Origin: Pseudomonadota bacterium
GTDB taxonomy: Bacteria > Pseudomonadota > Alphaproteobacteria > Rhizobiales > Beijerinckiaceae
Direction: 5' to 3'
DNA: 44,357 bases
Assembly (NCBI GenBank): GCA_021804825.1
Contig: JAJZGX010000009.1
Coordinates: 1-44,357 of the forward strand
Shown here: positions 8,760 to 17,333 of the stretch, one piece after another
How positions within the stretch are numbered: the first letter of the stretch is position 1
Layout: the number at the start of each line of letters is the position of its first letter
Translations under genes and position numbers: made by a program
The notes under the pieces: generated by a model
What the model saw: only the letters and a program-made list of their open reading frames with translations
What the model was told of the DNA's origin: nothing
Databases searched by the model: none

Positions 8760-9359
8760 TCATGTGCTTGGGGCGATCACGTCCTTGATGATGGCAGCTG
8801 CGCCGTCAAGCAGGGTTGTGGTGGCGAGCTCCGGGCTGGCGATGAATCCGGCGGCCTCCAGACTGGCGACCCCATGCGCCAAGGCCCAGATTTTCAAGCC
8901 GAGGGCTTCCTGCTGCAACGATGTCAATTGCGCGCTCACGAGCATGGCGGCAATGCCGGAACTGAAAGCAGCATGGGCATTGTCGCCGAGCATGGCGGCA
9001 GGACGTGCCGAAAACATCGCCTGATAGAGTCCGGGTGCCTGACGGGCAAAAGCCAGATAGGCGCGCCCCATGGCGGCAAAGGCATCAAAGGGTTGGGGCG
9101 CGGAGGCGGCTGCGGCGGCAAGATCATCGGTGAAACGGCTGAAGCCCTGGCGGGCCAATTCATCAACCAGCGCCTGACGGTCGGAGAAATGCCGATAGGG
9201 CGCGGCTCCGGTCACGCCGACGCGCTTGGCGGCTTCGGCAAAGGTCAGGCCGCCAAGCCCGCGCTCGGCCACGAGTTGATCGGCTGCGTCGACCAGGGCC
9301 TGCCGCAGGTTGCCATGATGATAGGGGCGCGATGCCGAAGATCCGAAGGGGTTGCGCAT
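8760..9359 (-). CDS. TetR/AcrR family transcriptional regulator
   Basis: A 199-residue regulator. The N-terminal helix-turn-helix is clear: LRQALVDAADQLVAERG, then LTFAEAAKRVGVTGAAPYRHFSD, in which the second part is the recognition helix and the YRHF turn. The C-terminal half (about 85-195) resembles the WHG-type ligand-binding domain of this family. TetR proteins usually bind an operator as dimers and leave it when a small ligand binds. Its likely target is its own operon with the WD40 gene at 7688-8734, but no convincing palindromic operator was found upstream of 9359. The ligand is unknown. Confidence 0.9.
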   Translation of the reverse strand: MRNPFGSSASRPYHHGNLRQALVDAADQLVAERGLGGLTFAEAAKRVGVTGAAPYRHFSDRQALVDELARQGFSRFTDDLAAAAASAPQPFDAFAAMGRAYLAFARQAPGLYQAMFSARPAAMLGDNAHAAFSSGIAAMLVSAQLTSLQQEALGLKIWALAHGVASLEAAGFIASPELATTTLLDGAAAIIKDVIAPST

Positions 9360-9402
9360 GGCTCAGGTCAAAAGCACAGAATGGATTCTGGAACAACTGC
9401 GC

Positions 9403-10971
9403 TCAAAACAGCTGGCCCTGTGGCTTGGCTTTGGCGGCGGGCGAAGACGTACTGCCGCTCTTGTCGGCATGACGCTCGACGCGCGCTGCAATCTGCCCGT
9501 CGGCAAATTCCACGTTGAGCAATGTGCCGGGGGTCGCGGCGGCAACCTTGCTCACAAGCGTGCCGTTGGGGCGGCGCACCAAGGCAAAGCCGCGGCTCAG
9601 GACCATGCGGTGATCCAGCGAATTCAGCAGCGCGGCCAAGCCCTGAAGTTTGCGTCTGTGGGTCATCTGGCGCTCGCCGATCACGCGGGGCAGCCGCTCG
9701 GCCTGCTGTTGCCAACGGCGACGCGCCGCAAGCTGCCGTTCACGCTCCAGCACCAGACGCGCCGCCAGCGCCTTTTTGAGAGATTTTTCGAGCCCGTCAA
9801 TTCTGGTGCGCCGCCGCATCTGCGCCTCGGTCAAGGCGCGGGCGCAGCGCTGGCCGAGCGCTTCGACTTTGGCCTTTGCAAGCGCTAGACGCACCCGCGG
9901 CGATTGCGCTGCCAGCCTTGGTGCAAGGCGTCCAAGCGCGAAGCGCAGCCGCGAGGCCTTGTCCTTCAGACCCGAACTCAGGCGTCCGGCTTGGTGGTCA
10001 AGCCGCTGGCGCCGCTCGGCCATCATCCGGTCGGCATCCGGCATGGCTCTGACCAGTGCCCGCAGGGCGATGCGCGCCTGTTGGCGAAAACGCGTCATGC
10101 CGTTGAGGCGCCGTTGATCCAGCCCGCGCAGCAGCGCCAGTTGATCGAGCCGGACCGGCACCGCTTTTTCTGCCGCAGCCGTCGGGGTTGGTGCCCGCAA
10201 ATCGGCGGCAAAATCGATGAGGGTCGTATCAGTCTCGTGGCCGACGGCTGAAATCAGCGGAATCTGGCTCGCGGCCGCAGCGCGCACCACGATTTCTTCG
10301 CTGAAACCCGCTAGATCCTCGAGCGAACCGCCGCCACGCGCGACAATGATCACGTCGGGTCGCGGCACCGGGCCGTCCGGCAGCAGGGCATTGAAGCCTT
10401 CGATGGCCGCCGCAACTTCGGCCGCACAGGTCTCGCCCTGGACTCGCACCGGCCAGACCAGCACATGGCGCGCAAAGCGTTCGCCGAGGCGATGAATGAT
10501 GTCACGAATGACCGCGCCGGTGGGCGAGGTAATGACACCGATGATCTGCGGCAGGAAGGGCAAGGGGCGCTTGCGGGCCACATCGAACAGGCCCTCGGCG
10601 GCAAGGCGGCGGCGGCGCTCTTCCAGCACCAGCATCAATGCGCCTTCACCCTGCGGCTCCAGCGCCTCGATCATCAGCTGATAGGAAGATTTTCCGGCAT
10701 AAGTGGTGACCTTGCCGGTGGCGATCACCTGCAAGCCCTCCTGCGGCTTGAATTTCAGCCGCGCAAATACGCCTTTCCAGATGACGGCATCAATTTTCGC
10801 GCCTTCGTCCTTCAGCGAGAAATAGGCATGGCCGGAGGAATGCGGCCCGCGATAGCCGGTGATTTCGCCGCGCACGCGCACATGGCCAAAGCGCTCTTCG
10901 ACTGTGCGTTTGAGCGCGCCGGACAGGTCGCTGACGCTGAGCTCTTCGATATTTGCGAGGGGCTCGGGCAC
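9403..10971 (-). CDS. xseA: Exodeoxyribonuclease VII large subunit
   Basis: A 522-residue protein with an N-terminal OB-fold for single-stranded DNA (about 1-105, including VRVRGEITGYRGPHSSGHAYF), then the catalytic core with IGVITSPTGAVIRDI and the conserved ARGGGSLEDLAGFSEE segment, and a long coiled-coil-forming arginine-rich C-terminal region (about 290-450). With the small subunit XseB it degrades single-stranded DNA to oligonucleotides in repair. The start is GTG 10971, three bases after the stop of the preceding minus-strand gene. No xseB is present in the window. The length is somewhat larger than the E. coli protein (about 456), owing to the C-terminal coil and tail, as is common in alphaproteobacteria. 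Confidence 0.95.
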   Translation of the reverse strand: MPEPLANIEELSVSDLSGALKRTVEERFGHVRVRGEITGYRGPHSSGHAYFSLKDEGAKIDAVIWKGVFARLKFKPQEGLQVIATGKVTTYAGKSSYQLMIEALEPQGEGALMLVLEERRRRLAAEGLFDVARKRPLPFLPQIIGVITSPTGAVIRDIIHRLGERFARHVLVWPVRVQGETCAAEVAAAIEGFNALLPDGPVPRPDVIIVARGGGSLEDLAGFSEEIVVRAAAASQIPLISAVGHETDTTLIDFAADLRAPTPTAAAEKAVPVRLDQLALLRGLDQRRLNGMTRFRQQARIALRALVRAMPDADRMMAERRQRLDHQAGRLSSGLKDKASRLRFALGRLAPRLAAQSPRVRLALAKAKVEALGQRCARALTEAQMRRRTRIDGLEKSLKKALAARLVLERERQLAARRRWQQQAERLPRVIGERQMTHRRKLQGLAALLNSLDHRMVLSRGFALVRRPNGTLVSKVAAATPGTLLNVEFADGQIAARVERHADKSGSTSSPAAKAKPQGQLF

Positions 10972-10974
10972 GGG

Positions 10975-12174
10975 CTACATCAACCCGCGTCGCGGGGGCA
11001 ATTGCGACGGCGCCAGGCGCATCGCATCGAGCCGCGCCAGTTGGGGCTCAGACTCAAGCCCGGCCTGATGGCGCGCCAAGACCTGCAAAGGCATGGGGCC
11101 GATAAAAATCTGGCGGGTGGGCACAGCGACATAGGCTGTCACCGCCTCGGCGCCAGCCCATTGCGCCGGATCATCGGCAATGACGATGTGCAGGGCTTGC
11201 CCGGCGGGGGTGATCAGGCACAGGCCATATTCCTTGCCGAGCGCGCCCAGCACCAGAGTCCAGGCGCCGCTAAAACCCAACTGGGCGGACGAGCAGCCCC
11301 ATGCCACGCTGGCGCTTTCGAGACCCTCCGCAAGGTGGCCACTTTGCACGTGCGGGCTGGCACTCCAGAAATTGCGGCGCAATTGCCGGGCGTGACTCGT
11401 GCGCATGAAGGACGGGCCGAACAGCCGCCGCCCGAGCGACAGTGCCAGCTTGTTCAAAAATCGCTGCGGCCCGCGCTGCGCCAGATCAGAGTGCAGGGTC
11501 AGGCGGCCATGATGGGCCGCGCGGAACCATTCCTGCTGGCGCGGCGCGAACAGGCTGTCGAAGGCAATCGAGCCGGACTGGCTGGAACTGACATTCTGGT
11601 TGGCATTGATGATGAAGCGGCGGGCGTGGGGGAAATAGGCGGCAACCGAGAGATTGGCGACTTGCGACCAATAGGCGCTGGCATCGGCAAGGCGCAGGGT
11701 GACGGCACCGGCATCGACGGCGCTGGGCAGAGCGTCGGCGCCGACGCGGCCAGCCCAAGCCGCTTCACGATGGCGGTGAACATGGAAAATCTGTTCACCG
11801 GCCAGGCCGGCCCAGCGCTCGCAAAAACTATCGTCGTCGCTCTGATAATCGGCAGCCACACCGAGATAGGTCAAGGGCGCTGCCAAGGGTGTGTCGCGGT
11901 CAAGGAATGACAAGGCCGAGCGCACCTGCTGGCTTTGCATCGACCAGTTCTTCAGAAAGACACTGTCAATCGAATCATCACCGAGCCGAGCGCAGGTGGC
12001 GCAGAAGGCATTGGTTCGAAACAGCGCAGGCGCATGTTCGCCGCCGAGCAGGCGCGGCCACAGGGGCGGCGGATCAAGGCTTTGCGTGCTGATCGGCTGG
12101 CCGCAGGCCGGGCAATTGCCTTGCGAAACCGCTTTGCCCGCATCGCGGGCCGGCGATGCAAAATGCTCTTGCAT
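10975..12174 (-). CDS. Hypothetical protein with an N-terminal Cys4 zinc-ribbon-like motif
   Basis: I do not recognise this 399-residue protein as a named family. From the ATG at 12174 it has CPACG near residue 20 and CATCARLGDD about 40 residues later, four cysteines that could bind one zinc ion. The surroundings of the second pair (EHAPALFRTNAFCATC, then DSIDSVFLKNW) recall the layout of HNH-type domains, but the catalytic histidines are not convincing. The remaining 300 residues are soluble and mixed alpha/beta, with no repeats or membrane segments. A TTG at 12201 is an alternative start. It is immediately upstream of xseA on the same strand (three-base gap), so the pair is likely co-transcribed. 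A nucleic-acid role is only a guess from this position. Confidence 0.75.
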   Translation of the reverse strand: MQEHFASPARDAGKAVSQGNCPACGQPISTQSLDPPPLWPRLLGGEHAPALFRTNAFCATCARLGDDSIDSVFLKNWSMQSQQVRSALSFLDRDTPLAAPLTYLGVAADYQSDDDSFCERWAGLAGEQIFHVHRHREAAWAGRVGADALPSAVDAGAVTLRLADASAYWSQVANLSVAAYFPHARRFIINANQNVSSSQSGSIAFDSLFAPRQQEWFRAAHHGRLTLHSDLAQRGPQRFLNKLALSLGRRLFGPSFMRTSHARQLRRNFWSASPHVQSGHLAEGLESASVAWGCSSAQLGFSGAWTLVLGALGKEYGLCLITPAGQALHIVIADDPAQWAGAEAVTAYVAVPTRQIFIGPMPLQVLARHQAGLESEPQLARLDAMRLAPSQLPPRRGLM

Positions 12175-12326
12175 TCCATGCTGCTGGGTAATGTCCTGCA
12201 AAGCCGCGCGGCCCCCTCTTGCGAAGCCCTGTTCCTACACGAAACGCTTCCCGCTGGCCAACAATTCGCAACCGCTGGCGCCATCGCATTGTGCTGGAAT
12301 TGCTTGGGCTTCAGGTGAAGATGGCT

Positions 12327-12402
12327 TGGCTCCCCGAGCAGGGCTCGAACCTGCGACAATTCGATTAACAGTCGAATGCTCTACCAGCTGAGCTATCGGG
12401 GA
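12327..12402 (-). tRNA. tRNA-Asn (anticodon GUU)
   Basis: Read on the minus strand, this 76-base stretch folds as a complete cloverleaf: acceptor arms TCCCCGA and TCGGGGA, D-loop AGCTCAGCTGGTAGAGC, anticodon loop CTGTTAA giving GUU, T-arm GCAGGTTCGAGCCCTGC, discriminator G and an encoded CCA end. It sits between the Cys4 protein gene and matB. Confidence 0.97.
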
Positions 12403-12509
12403 TCAGACCAAGGTGGCGAGGTCTATAGCAAGGCCCTCGGAAATTGCAAAGCGGAATTGGGTGAATTACCGAATAAATGCGATAATTCTTGCCGGAGCGG
12501 CTTGCGCGC

Positions 12510-14036
12510 TCAGGCGGTGTAAAGGGCAGCATAGGTTTGGCGAAGCACATTTTTTTGCACCTTGCCCATGCTGTTGCGCGGCAAATCATCCACCAGAATG
12601 ATGCGTTTGGGGCATTTGTAGGCGGCCAGCCTTGTCTTGAGTCCGGCCAGCATGGCGTCTGATTTCAGCATGGCCCCCGGCCGGGCGACCACAATCGCCG
12701 TGACGCCTTCGCCAAGGTCAGGGTGAGCCACGCCGATGACCGCGCTTTCAAGCACGCCAGCAAGCGCGTCGATCTCGCTTTCGACTTCCTTGGGATAGAC
12801 ATTGAAGCCACCCGATATCACCAGATCCTTGCCGCGTCCGATGATGTGCAGGTAATTCTGCGGGTCGATGAAGCCCAGATCGCCGGTCATGAAATAGCCA
12901 TCGGCGCGGAATTCCTCGCGGGTCTTGTCCGGCATGTTGAGGTAGCCGCTGAACACATTGGGGCCGCGCGCTTCAACAACCCCAATCTCGCCTTGCGGCA
13001 GCAAAGCCCCGGTGGCCGGTTCGGCAATGCGGATCGCGACATCCGGCAGGGGAAAGCCCACAGTGCTCGGCCGCCGCTCGCCGTCATAGGGGTTCGAGGT
13101 GATCATGCCGGTTTCGGTCATGCCGTACCGCTCCAGGATGGCATGGCCGGTCCTGGCTGAAAATTCACGGTGTGTTTCAGCCAGCAAGGGGGCCGAACCA
13201 GAAATGAACAGCCGCATGTTGGCGCTGACGGCGTGATTGAGGCCGGGGTGGGCGACCAGTCTGGTGTAGAAGGTCGGCACGCCCATGAGGCTGGTCGCGC
13301 CGGGCATCAGCGCCAGCACCTCATTGACATCAAAACGCGGCAAAAACAGCAGCTTGGCTTGCGCCAGCAGGGCAACATTGATCGCCACGAACAGGCCGTG
13401 GGTGTGGTAGATCGGCAGGGCGTGGATCAGCACATCGTCGCGCGAGAAGCGCCAGAGCCCACAAAGCGCCGCGGCATTGCTGGCTAGATTGGCATGTGAC
13501 AGCATCGCGCCTTTCGAGCGCCCGGTCGTGCCCGACGTATAAAGCAAGGCGGCGAGATCGTTCGGCCCACGCGCGACATTGGCGAAGGAAGGGCTCTGGC
13601 CAGCGGCATGTTGCGTGAGGCTGCCTTCGCCCGCCGCATCCAAAGTCCAGCAATGCGCGACCGCGGCACTGGCGGCCGCTGGCTTCAACTCATCGAGCCG
13701 GGCCGGATCGCAGACAAATACGCGCGGCTTTGCGTCGCCCAGGAAATAGCTGATTTCGGGTGCGGTGTAAGCCGTGTTGAGCGGCAGGAACACCGCCCCG
13801 GCGCGCAGGCAGGCGAGCATGAGCAGCACAGCTTCGGGAGATTTTTCGATCTGGACGGCAACGACGGCGCCCGGAACCACCCCGGCTGCGACGAGCGCAT
13901 GGGCGATCTTGGCGCTGCGGGTCTGCAGCGCACCGAAGGTCAGATCGCGTCCCGGCCCGGCAGCGATGAATACCCGTTCTTGGTCAAGGCTTTGCGGCAG
14001 GAGCTGGTCAAATAAATGATTGCTCACGCGCCTCAT
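12510..14036 (-). CDS. matB: Malonyl-CoA synthetase
   Basis: A 508-residue acyl-CoA synthetase of the ANL superfamily. The phosphate-binding loop LLYTSGTTGRSKGA is near residue 170, HALPIYHTHG near 212 and YGMTETGM near 300 follow the family order, and TGDLGFID, GFNVYP and PRNSMGKVQ carry the hinge and the C-terminal catalytic lysine. The HALPIYHTHGLF segment and the overall sequence fit the MatB group, which activates malonate, or methylmalonate, with ATP and CoA in the cytoplasm. The ATG at 14036 overlaps the stop of the preceding gene (ATGA), so translation is probably coupled; a GTG at 14027 is an alternative. No malonyl-CoA decarboxylase (matA) or malonate transporter lies next to it, so substrate preference remains inferred. 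Confidence 0.88.
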   Translation of the reverse strand: MRRVSNHLFDQLLPQSLDQERVFIAAGPGRDLTFGALQTRSAKIAHALVAAGVVPGAVVAVQIEKSPEAVLLMLACLRAGAVFLPLNTAYTAPEISYFLGDAKPRVFVCDPARLDELKPAAASAAVAHCWTLDAAGEGSLTQHAAGQSPSFANVARGPNDLAALLYTSGTTGRSKGAMLSHANLASNAAALCGLWRFSRDDVLIHALPIYHTHGLFVAINVALLAQAKLLFLPRFDVNEVLALMPGATSLMGVPTFYTRLVAHPGLNHAVSANMRLFISGSAPLLAETHREFSARTGHAILERYGMTETGMITSNPYDGERRPSTVGFPLPDVAIRIAEPATGALLPQGEIGVVEARGPNVFSGYLNMPDKTREEFRADGYFMTGDLGFIDPQNYLHIIGRGKDLVISGGFNVYPKEVESEIDALAGVLESAVIGVAHPDLGEGVTAIVVARPGAMLKSDAMLAGLKTRLAAYKCPKRIILVDDLPRNSMGKVQKNVLRQTYAALYTA

Positions 14037-15022
14037 GCTCCGCTGACGGCAAATTGGCCGGTACGGCGGAAGCGCGCCAGGTAGGTCGGGACGATGGCTG
14101 CGATGGTTTCAGGCTCAATGCCGACACCCTGCAAGGTGCGCTTGTCAGCAAGTGCTGCGCCCGAGACGATATTATCGGATTTCAGCAAGGTCACCTGATC
14201 GCGGGTCATGGCGAGCATGGGCGGGAACAGGCCAAGCGACAGTGCACCGGCGATTTCGGTGCTGCGGGCCATCAAACTGGCGAGGCCGAACGGCATCGGC
14301 GCCAGCAGACGGCGACGCCCCGTCACCTCGCAAATATAGGCGAGAAGCTCGTGGAAGGTTTTGATTTCAGGCCCGCCAAGTTCATAGACCGTGCCGGATG
14401 TGACTTGGCCTGCCGCGGCCTTGGCAATAAATTTTGCGACATCGCCGACATAGACCGGCTGAAATTTCGTGTGGCCGCCGCCAATGAGCGGCAGGGCCGG
14501 AAACAGCCGCGCCATGGCGGCAAAGCGATTGAAGAAATCATCCTCGGGCCCGAAGACCAGCGAGGGCCGGGCAATCACGGCACTGGGGACAGTTTCCAGC
14601 ACCGCGGCTTCGCCTTCGGCCTTGCTGCGCGCATAGGCCGAAGCCGCATTGGGGTCGGCACCTATGGCCGAGACATGCACCAGATTCGTGATTTTGGCGG
14701 CCTTGGCCGCATCGGCCAGCGCCGCCGCGCCAAATCTGTGAATGCCGTCGAATGTCTGGCGCCCCGAGGGCGCGAGGATGCCGGTCAGATTGACGACAGC
14801 CTGTGCGCCGCGCATCGCCGCGGCCACGGAATCGGGGTAGCGCATATTGGCTTGCACGGTGCAGATCTGACCCGCCGTGCCAAGCGTCGGCAAGAAAAAC
14901 GCGAGTTCAGGGCGGCGCGAGGCTACCCTTATGCGCCAGCCGTCCAAAGCCAGCGTCCGCACCACATGACGCCCAACAAAGCCCGAGCCGCCAAACACCG
15001 TGATAAGCCGCGTCGTGTCCAT
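14033..15022 (-). CDS. Complex I NDUFA9-like NAD(P)-binding protein
   Basis: A 329-residue atypical short-chain dehydrogenase. The N terminus has the Rossmann motif FGGSGFVGRHVVRTL, and the downstream VNLTGIL and HVSAIGADPNAASAYARSKAEGE segments match the NDUFA9-like group. In mitochondria NDUFA9 is a complex I accessory subunit; in alphaproteobacteria the homologue is usually a stand-alone gene and its exact job is not settled. The usual Tyr-X3-Lys catalytic pair is present as YARSK, so enzymatic activity is possible. It precedes matB with a four-base ATGA overlap. Nothing links these two functions, so the coupling may reflect genome compaction only. Confidence 0.88.
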   Translation of the reverse strand: MDTTRLITVFGGSGFVGRHVVRTLALDGWRIRVASRRPELAFFLPTLGTAGQICTVQANMRYPDSVAAAMRGAQAVVNLTGILAPSGRQTFDGIHRFGAAALADAAKAAKITNLVHVSAIGADPNAASAYARSKAEGEAAVLETVPSAVIARPSLVFGPEDDFFNRFAAMARLFPALPLIGGGHTKFQPVYVGDVAKFIAKAAAGQVTSGTVYELGGPEIKTFHELLAYICEVTGRRRLLAPMPFGLASLMARSTEIAGALSLGLFPPMLAMTRDQVTLLKSDNIVSGAALADKRTLQGVGIEPETIAAIVPTYLARFRRTGQFAVSGA

Positions 15023-15155
15023 GCCTTGATCGCCTTATTCTGCTCAAAACCGAGGTATGCCCGCTTTAGCTGCTGGCACGCCGCCTGTATAGCTGGTTCA
15101 AGGTGCAATGAAGCAGATTGACAAGCTTTGGCGGCGCCTTTAGGGGAGCCTTGTC

Positions 15156-15240
15156 GCCCTGGTGGCGGAATTGGTAGACGCGCTGGTTTCAGGTACCAGT
15201 CTTGCAAGAGGTGGAGGTTCGAGTCCTCTCCAGGGCACCA
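15156..15240 (+). tRNA. tRNA-Leu (anticodon CAG)
   Basis: An 85-base class II tRNA with acceptor arms GCCCTGG and CCAGGGC, a D-arm GCGGAATTGGTAGACGC, anticodon stem CTGGT/ACCAG with loop TTCAGGT giving CAG, a variable arm typical of leucine tRNAs (CTTGCAAGAG), T-arm GGAGGTTCGAGTCCTCT and an encoded CCA. It stands alone between the minus-strand NDUFA9-like gene and the plus-strand opgC-like gene. Confidence 0.97.
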
Positions 15241-15383
15241 AATTCCCAAAGATATCGCATTGTTACATGATGCACTGGCGCATGGTCGGCGGTGGATGGC
15301 AGCTTTGCGCTCACGTCGCCCGCTTGCGTTAATACCCAAACGCGGTAAGAATCACCCTAGGCTCATCGTGTCGCCAGAGATTC

Positions 15384-16484
15384 ATGCCCCGTCCTGCTAA
15401 TGCTATAGATTTCTGGCGCGGATGCGCGCTCGTGACGATTTCGATCGATCACGTGCCCGGCAACCTTTACGTCAATTATACCCTCCATAATTTTGCGTTG
15501 TCGGATGCTTCCGAGGTGTTCGTGTTCCTCGCCGGATGGGCCATGCGCCTCGTCGCCGATGGCAGCGCTGCCAGAAGCAATCCGGTGGCAGCCAACTGGC
15601 GGCTGGTGCGGCGATCCGGCAGGCTTTACGTCTCGCAGATCGTGTTCAGCCTGCTGGCGCTGGCGATCCTGGCGCTTGGTGCCGTTGTGCTGAACGCGCC
15701 GTTTCTCTACGACTGGAACGCCGCCGGGACGGTATTTGCCGATCCGGTGCGTGGGCTCATCGGCCTTGCTACCTTGCTGACGCAGCTTGGCTATTTCAAC
15801 ATCCTGCCGCTCTATGTGATCTTGATGCTGATGGCGCCCGTGATGATCGCCATATACCGGCGCCATCCCATGCTGTTGCTGCCGGCCTCCATGGCGCTTT
15901 ATGCGGTGGTGCTCGCGGCGCGGTTCAATTTGCCCAACTGGCCGGCGCCGGGGGCCTGGTTTCTCAATCCCTTCGCCTGGCAACTGAACTTCGTTCTGGG
16001 GTTCAGCATTGCCGGCAAGACCGGGATCGGGGCCTTCGCGCGCCGCTTCCGCTGGCCGCTGTTTGTGGTCAGCCTGCCGATTCTTGCGCTGGGATTGCTG
16101 GCCTCGCAGACGCATTTCGCGCCAATATCACCGCAAACGCCATGGATTCGCCTGTTTGTTGCCTTCAACAAAACCTACGAATCACCGGCGCGGCTGATCA
16201 ATATGCTGGCGCTGGCGGCGGTCGTGCCCGGCATATTTGAGGCGCTGCACCGGGTGATCGCACCCGTCACCAGCGCTTTTGCCAAACTGGGGCGCAATTC
16301 GCTCAGTGTTTTTTGTGTCGGCTCGCTTGCCAGCCTCGTTGGCCAAATCTATCGCTATGTGGTTGGCGGCGGTGCGCTTAATGATACGCTCATCCTTGTA
16401 TGCACTTTTCTCGTTTTGTGGATTACCGCATGGTACACAGAGGATCTATCACCGCGCTGGTCCTGGCGCTGGCCTTCGCGCTAG
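15384..16484 (+). CDS. OpgC-family membrane acyltransferase
   Basis: A 366-residue protein with about ten membrane segments. The start carries the OpgC signature: FWRGCALVTISIDHVPG near residues 9-25 and LSDASEVFVFLAGWAMR near 38-54, where the His and the acidic/Ser residues correspond to the acyltransferase-3-like core. OpgC proteins transfer succinyl groups to periplasmic glucans across the inner membrane, but the family in alphaproteobacteria is wide and its substrates are mostly untested. The last 55 bases overlap the signal-peptide region of the following SGNH hydrolase gene. No opgGH glucan synthesis genes are in the window, so the acceptor is open; a polysaccharide from the nearby loci is possible. 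Confidence 0.85.
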   Translation: MPRPANAIDFWRGCALVTISIDHVPGNLYVNYTLHNFALSDASEVFVFLAGWAMRLVADGSAARSNPVAANWRLVRRSGRLYVSQIVFSLLALAILALGAVVLNAPFLYDWNAAGTVFADPVRGLIGLATLLTQLGYFNILPLYVILMLMAPVMIAIYRRHPMLLLPASMALYAVVLAARFNLPNWPAPGAWFLNPFAWQLNFVLGFSIAGKTGIGAFARRFRWPLFVVSLPILALGLLASQTHFAPISPQTPWIRLFVAFNKTYESPARLINMLALAAVVPGIFEALHRVIAPVTSAFAKLGRNSLSVFCVGSLASLVGQIYRYVVGGGALNDTLILVCTFLVLWITAWYTEDLSPRWSWRWPSR

Positions 16485-17221
16485 CACCGGCAGCACGCGC
16501 GCAGGCGCCGGTGGCCGCGGCTGCGGCATTTTCCGCCTCCTGCGCCGTTCCTGACGCGGATGTGGCGACATCGGGATCGCTGGCCGGTCTTGGCGCCAAG
16601 CTCAAGGCCGGTGATCCGGTCAAGATCATGGCGATAGGTTCGTCCTCGACCGTCGGCATCGGCGCATCCAGCCGCAATCATGCCTATCCCAGTGATCTCA
16701 GCGGCATTCTCGCCAAGGCGCTGAAGGGGTCGCATATCGAGATCATCAATCGCGGCGTGTCGGGCGAAGTGGCGGCGACGACCGCACAGCGCATCCGCGA
16801 CGAGGTCGATGTCGAACGGCCGGATTTGCTGTTGTGGCAGCTTGGCACCAATGATGCCCTGAGCCGGGTGCCACCCGACCAGTTCGCCGAGACGGTCAAC
16901 ACAACCCTCGACTGGCTGAAAGAGAACAAGATCGATGTGGCGCTGATCGGGCTGCAATATACCTCGAAACTGGCGCGCGATGCCAATTACATTGCCATTC
17001 GCGACACCTTGTTCAAAATCGCCAAAGACCGCCATATTCTCTACATTCGTCGCTATGCGGCGATGAAATTCATCGCCCGCACGCGCGCGAAGCTAAGGCT
17101 TCTGAGCCCAGATCAGTTCCATCTCAATGATCTCGGCTATGAATGCATGGCCGAACAGGTCGCTCATGCCGTGGTCGCCAGCCTGTTCGTCAAGCGCTTC
17201 CGCCCCGGCGCCGCCAAGTGA
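16430..17221 (+). CDS. Secreted SGNH/GDSL hydrolase family protein
   Basis: A 263-residue protein with an N-terminal signal peptide (VLALAFALAPAARAQ, predicted cut after the ARA-Q region) followed by an SGNH fold. Block I is AIGSSSTVG with the nucleophile Ser, block II has the glycine in RGVSGEV, block III is LGTNDA with the Asn, and block V is DQFHLND with the Asp-His pair. Such proteins are esterases or O-acyl transferases of carbohydrates or peptidoglycan. ATG 16430 is chosen because it directly begins the signal peptide; an ATG at 16400 would add ten residues. It overlaps the opgC-like gene by 55 bases, so translation is probably coupled. The two may act on the same glycan, one adding and one removing or moving acyl groups. 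Confidence 0.87.
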   Translation: MVHRGSITALVLALAFALAPAARAQAPVAAAAAFSASCAVPDADVATSGSLAGLGAKLKAGDPVKIMAIGSSSTVGIGASSRNHAYPSDLSGILAKALKGSHIEIINRGVSGEVAATTAQRIRDEVDVERPDLLLWQLGTNDALSRVPPDQFAETVNTTLDWLKENKIDVALIGLQYTSKLARDANYIAIRDTLFKIAKDRHILYIRRYAAMKFIARTRAKLRLLSPDQFHLNDLGYECMAEQVAHAVVASLFVKRFRPGAAK

Positions 17222-17333
17222 GCCGCGCAGGGATCGCATAATTCATACCGCGCCGCGCCGGTTGCCTTTTGCGTGCGGGCAATGATACCCATATAGGAAG
17301 ACAAAGATTAACTGCAGCCTCAGGGAGGCCGCC

